From Clostridia bacterium (GTDB lineage Bacteria > Bacillota > Clostridia > Christensenellales > Borkfalkiaceae): a DNA stretch of 64,000 bases. Each line of letters opens with the position of its first letter. Position 1 is the first letter of the stretch. Shown here piece after piece: positions 36,098-44,522 of the stretch. The stretch lies in the NCBI GenBank assembly GCA_017886545.1, contig JAGHJS010000028.1, positions 1-64,000 on the forward strand, read 5' to 3'. The notes under the pieces are model-generated. The model saw nothing but the letters and a program-made list of their open reading frames with translations. It was not told where the DNA came from and did no database searches. The translations under genes were made by a program, and so were the position numbers.

Positions 36098-36865
36098 TCA
36101 AATCAAATTTGCAGCAAGCGATTTGATTTGGTCCCCGTCAAGAAATTTTTCTGCGCTTTTGACAAACCCGACCATATACTCGACATTTTTCTTCGGCTGC
36201 AACGGTGCATTCACAAGCGCATACGCCTGCAAACCGACCGCATTTGCCGCCCCGATCACGCGCAGAACAAGTTCTGCCCGCCAAGCCGCGTCCTTTATAA
36301 CGCCGTGCTTGTCCAGCCCCTTGCCCCCGCATTCAAACTGCGGCTTTATAAGGGCGAAAATTTTTCCGCCGTCCGCCAACAGCGACGCAGCCGCCGGCAA
36401 AACATAGGTCAGCGAAATAAAACTTACGTCTATCGTAACAACATCCGGCCGCTCGGGCAGATCTTCGGGACGAAGATAGCGGACGTTCGTATTATCCAGG
36501 ACCGTGACCCGCGCATCGGCGGCAAGCCCGGCGGCAAGCTGACTTTCTCCGACATCGATCGCAAAGACACGTTTCGCACCTGCACGCAAAAGGCAGTCCG
36601 TGAACCCTCCTGTGCTGGCTCCGAAATCGGCGCAAACAGCTCCCGCGACATTCTCGCCGAACATCGTCAGCGCGCGTTCGAGCTTTTTCCCGCCGAGCGA
36701 GACATAGGGATGATCCTCCGCCACACGGATGTCGTCCCCCTCCTTCACTTCATCGGAAGGTTTTCCGATCTTTCCGTTCACCGTAACACGCCCTTCCGAA
36801 ACGGCACGCGCCGCTTTGGTACGGGAAGAAAAAAAGCGCTCGGATAAATACTTGTCCAAGCGCAT
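36098..36865 (-). CDS. tlyA: TlyA family rRNA 2'-O-methyltransferase
   Basis: The 255-residue protein has an N-terminal S4 RNA-binding domain (MRLDKYLSERFFSSRTKA, residues 1-60) and an FtsJ-like SAM methyltransferase domain with DFGASTGGFTDCLL (SAM motif I) and VTIDVSFISLTYVLP. The mycobacterial member methylates 16S and 23S rRNA riboses; homologues in spore-formers (YqxC) lie in the same gene order near ispA. GGGAG precedes the start, just after the ispA stop. Confidence 0.92.
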   Translation of the reverse strand: MRLDKYLSERFFSSRTKAARAVSEGRVTVNGKIGKPSDEVKEGDDIRVAEDHPYVSLGGKKLERALTMFGENVAGAVCADFGASTGGFTDCLLRAGAKRVFAIDVGESQLAAGLAADARVTVLDNTNVRYLRPEDLPERPDVVTIDVSFISLTYVLPAAASLLADGGKIFALIKPQFECGGKGLDKHGVIKDAAWRAELVLRVIGAANAVGLQAYALVNAPLQPKKNVEYMVGFVKSAEKFLDGDQIKSLAANLI

Positions 36866-36868
36866 CGG

Positions 36869-37753
36869 TCAATACTCCCTGTTCAGAACAAAACGCGCCG
36901 TATCCGCCAAAAATCCCGTTTCAAACGGCAGCTGATCCAACACCTTTTCACATAAACCGCAATAATACCCTGCCAAAGAACGGCATTCCTCCATCCCGTA
37001 CAAACGTACGTAGCTCAATTTATTTTCGCGCTCATCTTTCCCGACCGACTTCCCGAGCTTTTCGAAATCGCCGTTTACGTCAAGCATATCGTCCGTGATC
37101 TGGAACAGATAACCAAGATTTTTGCCATACTCCGCTAAAAGCGATACAATATTTTCATCCATTCCGTATACATAGGCAGGGACCGTTACCGCCGATACGA
37201 TCATCTTTCCTGTTTTGTTCCGCACGATATAATCCGTCTCGGTCTTTCCTGCCGACGCGTTCCCCTGATAATACAAATCGGCAGCCTGCCCCGCGATCAT
37301 ACCGCGCGCCCCTGCGTTCAGGCAGATCTGCTCCGCGGCGTTGAGATACGTTCTTCCGCGGCGGCTCTCCTGAAAGCAGAGCGCATACGCCTCATTCAAA
37401 AGCGCATCTCCCGCCAGGATCGCCTGCCCTTCCCCAAACTTTTTATGGTTTGACGGCTGCCCGCGCCTGAAATCATCGTTGTCCATTCCGGGCAGATCGT
37501 CATGCACCAGGGAGTATGTATGGATCAGCTCCAACGCGACCGCAAAAGGAGCTACATCCTGCTCTTTCCCGCCGAGCATACGCGCACAGGCAAACATAAG
37601 CACGGGGCGCAGTCTCTTCCCGCCTATCTGCAATGAATAGCGAAAGCTCTCATTCAAAACATCGGGCTTGAAACTGACCTTGCTCAGATAATCGGCGAGC
37701 GCCGTTTCGAAAGCCGCCTTATATTTTTCAAATATCTGCTCGTACGTTTCCAA
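36869..37753 (-). CDS. ispA: polyprenyl synthetase, probable farnesyl-diphosphate synthase
   Basis: The 294-residue prenyltransferase condenses isopentenyl diphosphate with allylic diphosphates. The first Asp-rich motif DDLPGMDND and the second DDMLD are both present, along with GGKRLRP and the DDIL-type block. The start is probably TTG at 37751-37753, as GAGGAG lies six bases upstream; a TTG two codons earlier would touch the ribosome site. It starts 2 bases after the folD stop. Product chain length is assigned by family and context. Confidence 0.92.
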   Translation of the reverse strand: METYEQIFEKYKAAFETALADYLSKVSFKPDVLNESFRYSLQIGGKRLRPVLMFACARMLGGKEQDVAPFAVALELIHTYSLVHDDLPGMDNDDFRRGQPSNHKKFGEGQAILAGDALLNEAYALCFQESRRGRTYLNAAEQICLNAGARGMIAGQAADLYYQGNASAGKTETDYIVRNKTGKMIVSAVTVPAYVYGMDENIVSLLAEYGKNLGYLFQITDDMLDVNGDFEKLGKSVGKDERENKLSYVRLYGMEECRSLAGYYCGLCEKVLDQLPFETGFLADTARFVLNREY

Positions 37754-37755
37754 AT

Positions 37756-38601
37756 TCAACTCCTCTGCGCCGCAAGCACAGTGTTATACAACAGCATCGT
37801 TATCGTCATGGGCCCGACGCCGCCCGGTACCGGCGTGATATAGGACGCCTTCTCTTTTACGGCTTCATAATCCACATCGCCGCACAGTTTCCCGTTTTCG
37901 TCGCGATCCATGCCGACATCGATAACGACGGCTCCCGGTTTGACCATATCCGCCGTTACAAATTTCGCGCGCCCGATCGCAACGACCAAAATATCCGCCC
38001 CCGCACAGACCGCCGCAAGGTCCTTTGTCTTGCTGTGGCAGACCGTGACGGTCGCATCCGCGTTGAGCAGAAGCATCGCCATCGGTTTTCCGACGATGTT
38101 TGAGCGCCCGAGCACTACCGCGGACTTGCCGCGCGGGTCGATGCCGTACGCTTCCAGCATCTTCATCACGCCGAACGGCGTACAAGCGACCAGCGCGGTA
38201 CGGTTCATGGCAAGATTCCCGACGTTCTCGGCGCAGAATCCGTCTACGTCTTTCTCGGGCGGGATACGTTTCAAAATGCTCTCCGCATCCAAATGTTTCG
38301 GCAGCGGCAGCTGTACAAGGATACCGTGTATTTTTTCATCCCCGACCAATTCGTCCACGAGCGCGGCAAGCTGCGCCTGTTCCGTTTCTGCCGGCAGATG
38401 ATACGAATACGAGCGTATCCCCACTTCTTCACACGCCTTGATCTTGTTGCGCACGTATACCTGCGACGCGGGATCTTCCCCGACCAACACGACCGCAAGC
38501 CCGATCTCTTTTCCTCGTTCGCGTTTGAAACGCTGAACGTCTTCCCTGATCCCTTCACGCAGCTTTGCCGCAAGTTCTTTACCGTCGATCCGAACGCTCA
38601 T
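37756..38601 (-). CDS. folD: bifunctional methylenetetrahydrofolate dehydrogenase / methenyltetrahydrofolate cyclohydrolase
   Basis: The 281-residue FolD interconverts methylene-, methenyl- and formyl-tetrahydrofolate. It has [14 protein letters not shown] with the catalytic Lys, the [12 protein letters not shown] block, [13 protein letters not shown] for NADP binding, and [15 protein letters not shown] at the C-terminus. Its ATG overlaps the nusB stop. Confidence 0.98.
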   Translation of the reverse strand: MSVRIDGKELAAKLREGIREDVQRFKRERGKEIGLAVVLVGEDPASQVYVRNKIKACEEVGIRSYSYHLPAETEQAQLAALVDELVGDEKIHGILVQLPLPKHLDAESILKRIPPEKDVDGFCAENVGNLAMNRTALVACTPFGVMKMLEAYGIDPRGKSAVVLGRSNIVGKPMAMLLLNADATVTVCHSKTKDLAAVCAGADILVVAIGRAKFVTADMVKPGAVVIDVGMDRDENGKLCGDVDYEAVKEKASYITPVPGGVGPMTITMLLYNTVLAAQRS

Positions 38602-38999
38602 TTTTGTACCTCCTCCGCCAAAAAACCGGCCAACACGCCGTTCACAAAGCCGACGCTTTTCTCTGTCGAATATTTTTTTGCAAGCGCGACCGCTTCATCC
38701 ACTGCGACCACGGCAGGCGTGCCGATATACAATATCTCGGCCATTGCCATGCACAGCGCGCTCTTATCCGCCGGGAACAGACGTTCCGGCGAAAACCCGA
38801 CCGCATATTTACCGAGCCGCTCTTCCAACGCAGGCATATGCGTGCGCACCGCTTCCACAAGAGATTCGGCAAACGCTTCCTCCTCCCCGTTCAGCTCCGA
38901 CGCCTTGTAAACCCCTCGGCGGAACGCTTGCTCGTCCGCGTCATGGAACAGTGATGAAAAAATGATTTTAAACGCACACTCGCGCGACTTGCTCCTCAT
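38598..38999 (-). CDS. nusB: transcription antitermination factor NusB
   Basis: The 133-residue all-helical RNA-binding protein works with S10 in rRNA antitermination. It begins [14 protein letters not shown] and has the C-terminal signature [32 protein letters not shown]. The ATG at 38999 follows CGAGGAAAT; the longer open frame upstream is not supported. It overlaps folD by 4 bases. Confidence 0.95.
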   Translation of the reverse strand: MRSKSRECAFKIIFSSLFHDADEQAFRRGVYKASELNGEEEAFAESLVEAVRTHMPALEERLGKYAVGFSPERLFPADKSALCMAMAEILYIGTPAVVAVDEAVALAKKYSTEKSVGFVNGVLAGFLAEEVQK

Positions 39000-39067
39000 A
39001 TGATTTCCTCGCAGGACACAAATATTTCCCTCCGCACATACGAAGGGAAATACGGATCGCATATAAA

Positions 39068-39406
39068 TTAATCGGCCGCCCGTTCATTCAAAAAATCAAC
39101 ACCGACAACATACACATCCACTTTGGCAACTTTGTATTTTGTCATAGCTTCAACGTTATGTTTGACCGTCTGCTGAATTTTAAACGCCACTTCCGGAACG
39201 TTATAGCCGTAATCGACGACAACGGAAATATCTGCGTAGATACCCGCCTTTTCAAAATATACTTTCAGCCCCTTCTTTTTTCCGCCGAGCAGTTCCACGC
39301 CTTCCACTTCGGAAACAGCCAGTTGGATGATCCCGCTGACGATCCCGGGATTATAGGAAACTTTACCTTTCTGCCCGTCGGAAGGAACGCGTCTGAAAAT
39401 TGCCAT
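39068..39406 (-). CDS. Asp23/Gls24 family protein (YqhY-like)
   Basis: The 112-residue protein matches the Asp23 family: GIVSGIIQLAVSEVEGVELLGGK near the start, then VYFEKAGIYADISVVVDYGYNVPEVAFKIQQTVKHNVE. In B. subtilis the homologue YqhY lies in exactly this position beside nusB and affects lipid metabolism, but its molecular role is unsettled. It has its own upstream TATAAT at 39439-39444. Confidence 0.9.
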   Translation of the reverse strand: MAIFRRVPSDGQKGKVSYNPGIVSGIIQLAVSEVEGVELLGGKKKGLKVYFEKAGIYADISVVVDYGYNVPEVAFKIQQTVKHNVEAMTKYKVAKVDVYVVGVDFLNERAAD

Positions 39407-39438
39407 TCCTGCTTCTCCCGAAAAAATTTTCTGTTATT

Positions 39439-39444
39439 ATTATA
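39439..39444 (-). promoter_or_regulatory. -10 box upstream of the Asp23-nusB-folD-ispA-tlyA genes
   Basis: Minus-strand TATAAT with only a weak -35 (GTTCAA at 16 bases). It suggests that the housekeeping genes downstream of spoIIIAH have a promoter independent of sporulation. Confidence 0.4.
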
Positions 39445-39476
39445 ACATACTTTTCGGGTTTTGAACAGTGTTTTTA

Positions 39477-39965
39477 TCAAATTTCCGCGCCGATCGGCGT
39501 AATATTTACATTTGCAGGGTCACAGCCCGCCTCGGTCGTAAGGATATTGTAGATCGAAAGGAAATCATTGTGCGTAAGGCTTGCCGCACTTACAAACACA
39601 TTTACGTTTTCAGACTCCGTTCCGATGCTCACGACGACGTCCTCATAGCCCATTGCTTTGATATAGGTTTCAAGAAGCAGTTCTTTTTCCATAGCGGCTA
39701 CGATGTCCAGTTTGAGAGCGATCGCTTCGGCATATTCGCTGCCGGAAGGATCCGCCTCTTCCAGGATCGAATCGAGCTCCAAAAGTTCCGCGTTTCTGTT
39801 CGTCGTGCGGTCCGTTCTGTATGTGGAAAAATAATTCGCTGCCGTTGTGACGTCCGTACCCGCGTCCGCCGACGCACCGCCGGCGAGCACAAAATTGAAT
39901 ACCGCCGTTACCGCAAGCAGCAACACAAGGGCTGACATAATGATGATCTTTTTTGTTCTTGACAT
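39477..39965 (-). CDS. spoIIIAH: stage III sporulation protein AH
   Basis: The 162-residue single-pass membrane protein has an N-terminal anchor (about residues 7-28) and an extracellular ring-building domain related to YscJ/FliF (IALKLDIVAAMEKELLLETYIKAMGYEDVVVSI). SpoIIIAH on the mother-cell side binds SpoIIQ on the forespore side, forming the intercellular channel. It is the eighth and last gene of a complete spoIIIA operon. Confidence 0.92.
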   Translation of the reverse strand: MSRTKKIIIMSALVLLLAVTAVFNFVLAGGASADAGTDVTTAANYFSTYRTDRTTNRNAELLELDSILEEADPSGSEYAEAIALKLDIVAAMEKELLLETYIKAMGYEDVVVSIGTESENVNVFVSAASLTHNDFLSIYNILTTEAGCDPANVNITPIGAEI

Positions 39966-39987
39966 TTCCGTTACTCTCCTTTTTATT

Positions 39988-40485
39988 TTATGCGCCTTCT
40001 TTCGCGTATACTTTGATTATGCTTTGGTTAATATGCAGAGCGGACGCCGCCGCATCGATCAGTCGGCTTCGGACGGCGATGCTCCCCGCCCCTTCCGCCA
40101 CGATCAGCACGCCCGTGATTTCCGGTTTTCGCACTTCAAGCACGACCACCTCGCCGCCAACCAGAACGGGCGTCGTCGTCGTGTTTCCTTCCGCATCGAC
40201 TTTTGTTTCCATCGCGATCACGGTCTCTCCTTCGTTCGCGACGCTCACAAATACATCCACCTCCCCCGCTCCGTCCAGTTTGGAAAGTACCGAGCTCAGC
40301 TCACGCTCCACGCTTTGCGCATACGTCTCCGAATCGGAAGCAGCAGCCCCTCCCGGATCCCCGGCGATAATTGAATATACGATCGCGATCACTACAACGG
40401 CAAGGATCAATACCACAACGATCTCAACGATCTTGCCCGCCCTGACTTTTTCCCTGAATTTTGCGAACAATGATTTTTCGCTCAT
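39988..40485 (-). CDS. spoIIIAG: stage III sporulation protein AG
   Basis: The 165-residue protein has a transmembrane helix (about residues 20-41) followed by a ring-building fold; the stretch VDVFVSVANEGETVIAMETK...ITGVLIVAEGAG is characteristic of SpoIIIAG, which forms a large ring in the sporulation channel. The ATG at 40485 overlaps the spoIIIAF stop by 4 bases. Confidence 0.9.
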   Translation of the reverse strand: MSEKSLFAKFREKVRAGKIVEIVVVLILAVVVIAIVYSIIAGDPGGAAASDSETYAQSVERELSSVLSKLDGAGEVDVFVSVANEGETVIAMETKVDAEGNTTTTPVLVGGEVVVLEVRKPEITGVLIVAEGAGSIAVRSRLIDAAASALHINQSIIKVYAKEGA

Positions 40486-40955
40486 TGAACAGTCACCTCC
40501 GCTTCGCTGTACAGCTTCTCCATACGTTCGGCGATCTGTTCGATTATAAATATATGCTCGCCGTCCGTATATATTCCGAAATCTTTGACCGTCACCGAAA
40601 GCTCCGACACAGTAAACGCATATTCGACGTTTTTCCACCCGATCTCCGCATCCGCGATCACCGAAAATTCCTCCTCGATGTAAGTTTCGACCGCCGCTTC
40701 CTCTTCTTCCGCCAGCCTTGAAAACATATAATCGATAAATCCTTCGTCGTATTCCATCTCGGTTTCTCCGCCCGAATCCGGAAATACTTCCCCGTGATCC
40801 GTAAACAAAAAAAGCAAAGGGACCAGCATGACCAACAGGCAAAACAGTTTCAGGATCCCGTTTATGAATTTTCCGGTCCTCCCTTCCGGAAGAAGCACGG
40901 TAACAAGAGCAGAGATGATGGCCGCTCCGCAGACGGCGAGAATGTATGCTTTCAT
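40482..40955 (-). CDS. spoIIIAF: stage III sporulation protein AF
   Basis: The 157-residue protein has two N-terminal transmembrane helices (about residues 3-21 and 32-52) and a small soluble domain with the ring-building-like fold. Sequence around GRTGKFINGILKLFCLLVMLVPL is typical of SpoIIIAF. It lies between spoIIIAE (2-base gap) and spoIIIAG (overlap). Confidence 0.88.
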   Translation of the reverse strand: MKAYILAVCGAAIISALVTVLLPEGRTGKFINGILKLFCLLVMLVPLLFLFTDHGEVFPDSGGETEMEYDEGFIDYMFSRLAEEEEAAVETYIEEEFSVIADAEIGWKNVEYAFTVSELSVTVKDFGIYTDGEHIFIIEQIAERMEKLYSEAEVTVQ

Positions 40956-40957
40956 GA

Positions 40958-42214
40958 TCAGAACATTGCGTTGGAAGAGCAGATCAGCAGCAGGACCGTC
41001 ATAAAATACATGAACCCGACGGCAAGCAGACCCGCGATAAAATAGTTGACCGCGCCGGAAAGCGATGACAGAAATCCGGAAACGCCCTCCGCCCCGACCG
41101 GCTCCGTAACTGCCGCCGTAAGCTTCAGAAAAAGATTGTAAACGACAAGCTGGACGAGAGGCGCCGCGATCACGATGACCAGCAGCAGGACGCCGCACAT
41201 GCCGACCGAATTTTTGATGAGCACGCCGCCCGCCAGAACGAGATCGAGCCCGCCGCTCAAAAATCCCCCGATCATCGGCACGGAATTGCCGAGCGCATAC
41301 TTTGCCGCCTTAAAGGAAATCCCGTCATACGTCGCCGACGTGATCCCCTGCACGGTGAGAAAAACAGAGAATGCCGTAAGAGAAATACCCAGAACCCATT
41401 TGATGATGCTTCCGAAAAACGATGTAAAATTTTGCAGACGGATCTCACTGTTCATATGCCCCGCCATATGCAGCACGCAGACGAGCACCGCCAGAGGGAA
41501 GACAGCCGCCGTAATGACCTGCACAATGCCGTCGCTCAGGAACAGCGCCGCCGGACGGTAGACGGCGGCGGAAACGTTCCCCCCGCAGGTCACGATAAGC
41601 GTGAGCAGAACGGGAAAGATCGCCTGCATCTGCGAACGCATGGAAGAAACAGCCGAAATACAATCAGCGATGACACCCGACAGCGAGGACAGGATCAGCA
41701 CCAATACCGCGCCGTAACTCATCAGAAATATCAGCCGCGCCGTCCCCCTTTCCGAAAAAGAACTTTTAAATCGGTTCAGGATCCCGCACAGAATGCCGAT
41801 GGAAAGGATCATGCAAAACACGGGAAGCAGCCCGGACAGTCCGTCAAATATCAGAGCGGCAAGCGCCTCGAACGCGCTGTCGTAATCGATGGCAAAGTCA
41901 CCGCTGAGCAGCGCTTCGACCTTTTCAGCAAAGTCGGATCCGCCGAACTGTTCCCTCTGTTCCTCCGTCAGTGACGCCAGGTACTTGTCCAGCGCATCCG
42001 TATCCAGGTTGCCGAGGATCTCCTCTATGTTGTTCCAAAGCTCCTCTTCCGCGTTTTCCGCATCACCGCTGTCGCTTTCGGTCCCCGCGGGAGCCGCCAA
42101 AGCGGCGCCCTCCGCTCCAACGGGAAGAAATGCGACCGCCGCAAATACCGCGATCAGCGCCGTTATCAGCAATACAACGCGGATTTTTCGTTTTTTCTTT
42201 CTGCGTACGATCAT
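40958..42214 (-). CDS. spoIIIAE: stage III sporulation protein AE
   Basis: The 418-residue polytopic protein has a signal-like N-terminus (RVVLLITALIAVFAAVAFLPVGAEG) and about seven to eight membrane helices after residue 120. Segments such as ILCGILNRFKSSFSERGTARLIFLMSYGAV and GGFLSGGLDLVLAGGVLIKNSVGMCG are SpoIIIAE hallmarks. It acts in the mother-cell membrane channel complex. Its start overlaps the end of spoIIIAD by 4 bases. Confidence 0.92.
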   Translation of the reverse strand: MIVRRKKKRKIRVVLLITALIAVFAAVAFLPVGAEGAALAAPAGTESDSGDAENAEEELWNNIEEILGNLDTDALDKYLASLTEEQREQFGGSDFAEKVEALLSGDFAIDYDSAFEALAALIFDGLSGLLPVFCMILSIGILCGILNRFKSSFSERGTARLIFLMSYGAVLVLILSSLSGVIADCISAVSSMRSQMQAIFPVLLTLIVTCGGNVSAAVYRPAALFLSDGIVQVITAAVFPLAVLVCVLHMAGHMNSEIRLQNFTSFFGSIIKWVLGISLTAFSVFLTVQGITSATYDGISFKAAKYALGNSVPMIGGFLSGGLDLVLAGGVLIKNSVGMCGVLLLVIVIAAPLVQLVVYNLFLKLTAAVTEPVGAEGVSGFLSSLSGAVNYFIAGLLAVGFMYFMTVLLLICSSNAMF

Positions 42215-42603
42215 ATCAGCTCCAAAAAGCCGCCGATCAACGCGACCAATCCGCGGATGATCGGAACGGATACCGTAAAAATGATCACTTTCCCCGCAAG
42301 GACAAGTTTATCCGCCACACTTTTCGCCCCGAAATCCTCTACGATCCCGGCAGCAAATTCAACAAGATATCCGATCGCAACGATCTTCAGGATCGTACGG
42401 ATCAGGGAACTGTCGATCCCCGTTGCGGCGCCGATTTCCGAAAAGATCCCGAAACTTTGCGCGAACAAGTCGACCGCGAACAAAAGAATAATGACCGTTC
42501 CCGCAACGGTGACCGCAAAGGAAAGTTCCGGTTTTGACGCACGGAGCAGAACGGCGGCGATAGCCGTGACCAAGCCCACGCCGATGATCCTGACAAGTTC
42601 CAT
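42211..42603 (-). CDS. spoIIIAD: stage III sporulation protein AD
   Basis: The 130-residue, almost entirely hydrophobic protein carries the SpoIIIAC/AD domain twice-like pattern (IIGVGLVTAIAAVLLRASKPELSF and IGAATGIDSSLIRTILKIVAIGYL). It is a membrane component of the sporulation channel. It follows spoIIIAC by 3 bases. Confidence 0.92.
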   Translation of the reverse strand: MELVRIIGVGLVTAIAAVLLRASKPELSFAVTVAGTVIILLFAVDLFAQSFGIFSEIGAATGIDSSLIRTILKIVAIGYLVEFAAGIVEDFGAKSVADKLVLAGKVIIFTVSVPIIRGLVALIGGFLELI

Positions 42604-42606
42604 ATG

Positions 42607-42804
42607 CTAAAACAGATCGAAAATACTTCGGATGGATCCGAACAGATCCGCCACCATATCCAATACGACGGTGAGCACGATGATCAGCCCGGCAAGGCTC
42701 ACGATCGTTGCAATATCGTCGCGGTCCGACTTTTTCAGGATCTGGCAGACAATTGTCACAATGATGCCTACGGCGGCGATCTTAAAAATAATATCGATAT
42801 CCAT
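42607..42804 (-). CDS. spoIIIAC: stage III sporulation protein AC
   Basis: The 65-residue protein has two membrane helices; IDIIFKIAAVGIIVTIVCQILKKSDRDD is the SpoIIIAC signature. The start at 42804 is chosen as GGAGG lies five bases upstream; a start seven codons earlier overlaps spoIIIAB. Confidence 0.92.
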   Translation of the reverse strand: MDIDIIFKIAAVGIIVTIVCQILKKSDRDDIATIVSLAGLIIVLTVVLDMVADLFGSIRSIFDLF

Positions 42805-42821
42805 AGCGCCCTCCGACGGCA

Positions 42822-43292
42822 TCACACGATCAGGATGACGAGAACCAACCCCGCCAGCACGCCGAGTTTTATATAGAGAGAAAAATGCTTTTTGTATGCC
42901 TCTTCGCTCGCCTGCCTGCGCGCCTCCACTTCGGCGCGGCGGGATGCCAGGTAATTTTTTTGCGACGCGGCGTCGCTCTTCCCGATCATGCTCAAATAAT
43001 CGTCCAAAAACTTGCGTTCGTCCTCTTTCAAATACGGGATCGCACAGTCCCCCGGGCGAAACCCGTTTGCAGAACGTTCGGTCAGTATTTTTTTGAAATC
43101 GCCGCCGAAAGGCTGTTTTTCGATGAACGACGGAAGCGGTTCGCGCGTATAACTCACTTCGTTATACAGGCGTTCATTGAAGAGACTCAGATTATAATAA
43201 AAATCTTTGCGAAGCCTGTATTTACGGGTAAGCAGCCAGGCAAGCAATAAACACAATGAAAACGCACCGACGCACAAGAGAAGTTTCAGCAT
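42822..43292 (-). CDS. spoIIIAB: stage III sporulation protein AB
   Basis: The 156-residue protein has a transmembrane helix at each end (about residues 2-22 and 140-156) around a GspF-like helical domain, the usual SpoIIIAB layout. The overlap of 7 bases with spoIIIAA indicates translational coupling. Confidence 0.88.
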   Translation of the reverse strand: MLKLLLCVGAFSLCLLLAWLLTRKYRLRKDFYYNLSLFNERLYNEVSYTREPLPSFIEKQPFGGDFKKILTERSANGFRPGDCAIPYLKEDERKFLDDYLSMIGKSDAASQKNYLASRRAEVEARRQASEEAYKKHFSLYIKLGVLAGLVLVILIV

Positions 43293-44191
43293 GGCTGCCT
43301 CATCGGAATGGGCAAAAGATCCGCCCCATAGACCCCCTCCACTTCTCCGACCCCGTCCGCCCGCAGCACAATGTAATAGGAAAAGACCTTTTCTCTTACA
43401 AAGGGAGAAAAGACGGGCGATTCGCATAGCGCGGTGACGCCGCGCAGGTGCGCGGACGCAAGCACTTCCACGCCGCCGCGCACGCACATAGCCACCGCCG
43501 CAAGCTCCTCTGCGGAGACCAGCTCATCCGTGACGATCACATCGGGGCGCATTGCGCGGACGGCGGCGGTCAATGCGTCTTTCTTTCGCGCAAACCGTAT
43601 CACATCCGAAAATACGCCTGTATCCGAGGCATCTCCCGCCGTGCCGATCTCGCCCCGCTCGTCGCTGATCAGCACATTATTCACCCTGCGCTCCGCAAGC
43701 AACCGAGCCAGATCGCGCAGGATCGTCGTTTTACCGCGCCCCGGCGGGGAAAGTATAAGCGCGCTTGCCGCACGTTCCGAAAAACAGCAGGAAAATATTT
43801 GTTCGGCACACCCGCGCACCTCGTGCGGGACGCGGATGTTCAGCGAGGTCACGTCACGCACCGTAAACGCTTCCCCTCCCTCGTAAACATACATCCCGGC
43901 AAGCCCGATCCGTTCGCCGTGCGCCCCCGTAATAAAACCCTGCTTCATCTGCTCGGTCACCGAATAAACGGAATAATTGCTTGCGCGGAACACGATCTCC
44001 TCTACATCCGCCGCGCTCGCCGTAAGCGCCGCGCTCTGCTTGTCCGTAATGCCGGACTTTCCCAAAAACGAATACGCGCCTTTGTAATTGACAGCGACCG
44101 GCTTGCCAGCCCTTATGCGCAGTTCGTATACGAAACGCATATTTGTGTTACGCAATGCCGCGCGCAGTTCGTCTGTGAGAAATTCGAGCAT
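43286..44191 (-). CDS. spoIIIAA: stage III sporulation protein AA, secretion-type ATPase
   Basis: The 301-residue ATPase resembles type II/IV secretion ATPases and is thought to power the SpoIIIA channel. Walker A is LSPPGRGKTTILRDLA in the central region, followed by SDERGEIG and VIVTDELVSAEE (Walker B-like). GAGGG lies 7 bases before the ATG at 44191. It is the first gene of spoIIIAA-AB-AC-AD-AE-AF-AG-AH. A sigma-E-type promoter was looked for and not convincingly seen in the 66 bases before the copA terminator. Confidence 0.92.
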   Translation of the reverse strand: MLEFLTDELRAALRNTNMRFVYELRIRAGKPVAVNYKGAYSFLGKSGITDKQSAALTASAADVEEIVFRASNYSVYSVTEQMKQGFITGAHGERIGLAGMYVYEGGEAFTVRDVTSLNIRVPHEVRGCAEQIFSCCFSERAASALILSPPGRGKTTILRDLARLLAERRVNNVLISDERGEIGTAGDASDTGVFSDVIRFARKKDALTAAVRAMRPDVIVTDELVSAEELAAVAMCVRGGVEVLASAHLRGVTALCESPVFSPFVREKVFSYYIVLRADGVGEVEGVYGADLLPIPMRQPC

Positions 44192-44257
44192 GCCTTGTCC
44201 CTCGCTTCCGTATATCATATTACGGACAAGCCGCCGATATGCCGTATTTCTGGCAAA

Positions 44258-44297
44258 AAAACAGCCCCCGATGCGGCAATGCCGCCCGAGGGCTGAC
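44258..44297 (-). terminator. terminator of the copper ATPase gene
   Basis: Read leftward, AGCCCTC pairs with GGGGGCT and an inner GCGGC/GCCGC stem lies between, followed by seven T. It separates copA from the spoIIIA operon. Confidence 0.8.
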
Positions 44298-44312
44298 TTG
44301 TTTGTTTCTGAT

Positions 44313-44522
44313 TTACTTTCCTTCCTTTATGCCGACAACTTTGTAGCCTGCATCTTCGACCGCCTTGATGAGAACGTCGTCCGCCACATCCGTTTTGACG
44401 ACCGCGCGTTTCTTTTTCAGCTCGACCGTTGCCGAAACGCCCTCGATCGCGTTGAGCGCGCTCTCTACGCGCGCACTGCAATGCGAACAGCTCATCCCTT
44501 CGATCTTCAGAATTTTTTGCAT
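44313..44522 (-). CDS. copZ: possible free CopZ copper chaperone, nested in frame in copA
   Basis: An internal ATG at 44520-44522 is preceded, with a 7-base gap, by a perfect AAAGGAGG (44530-44537). Translation from here in the copA frame gives a 69-residue heavy-metal-associated domain with MSCSHC at residues 10-15 and the typical beta-alpha-beta length of stand-alone CopZ. The same DNA is also the C-terminal domain of the ATPase. That free CopZ is made is an inference from the ribosome site. This arrangement would arise if a copA stop codon before a copZ gene were lost while the copZ initiation signal remained. Confidence 0.6.
   Translation of the reverse strand: MQKILKIEGMSCSHCSARVESALNAIEGVSATVELKKKRAVVKTDVADDVLIKAVEDAGYKVVGIKEGK

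Noticed and set aside
40843..41198. N-terminal extensions of the spoIIIAF and spoIIIAG frames
   Set aside because: The extra Arg/Gly-rich residues overlie the neighbouring spoIIIA gene in another frame; family starts at 40955 and 40485 fit ribosome sites and lengths.
44192..44257. Sigma-E promoter for the spoIIIA operon
   Set aside because: A spaced pair with the expected -35 and CATA-type -10 could not be matched convincingly, so it was not listed.
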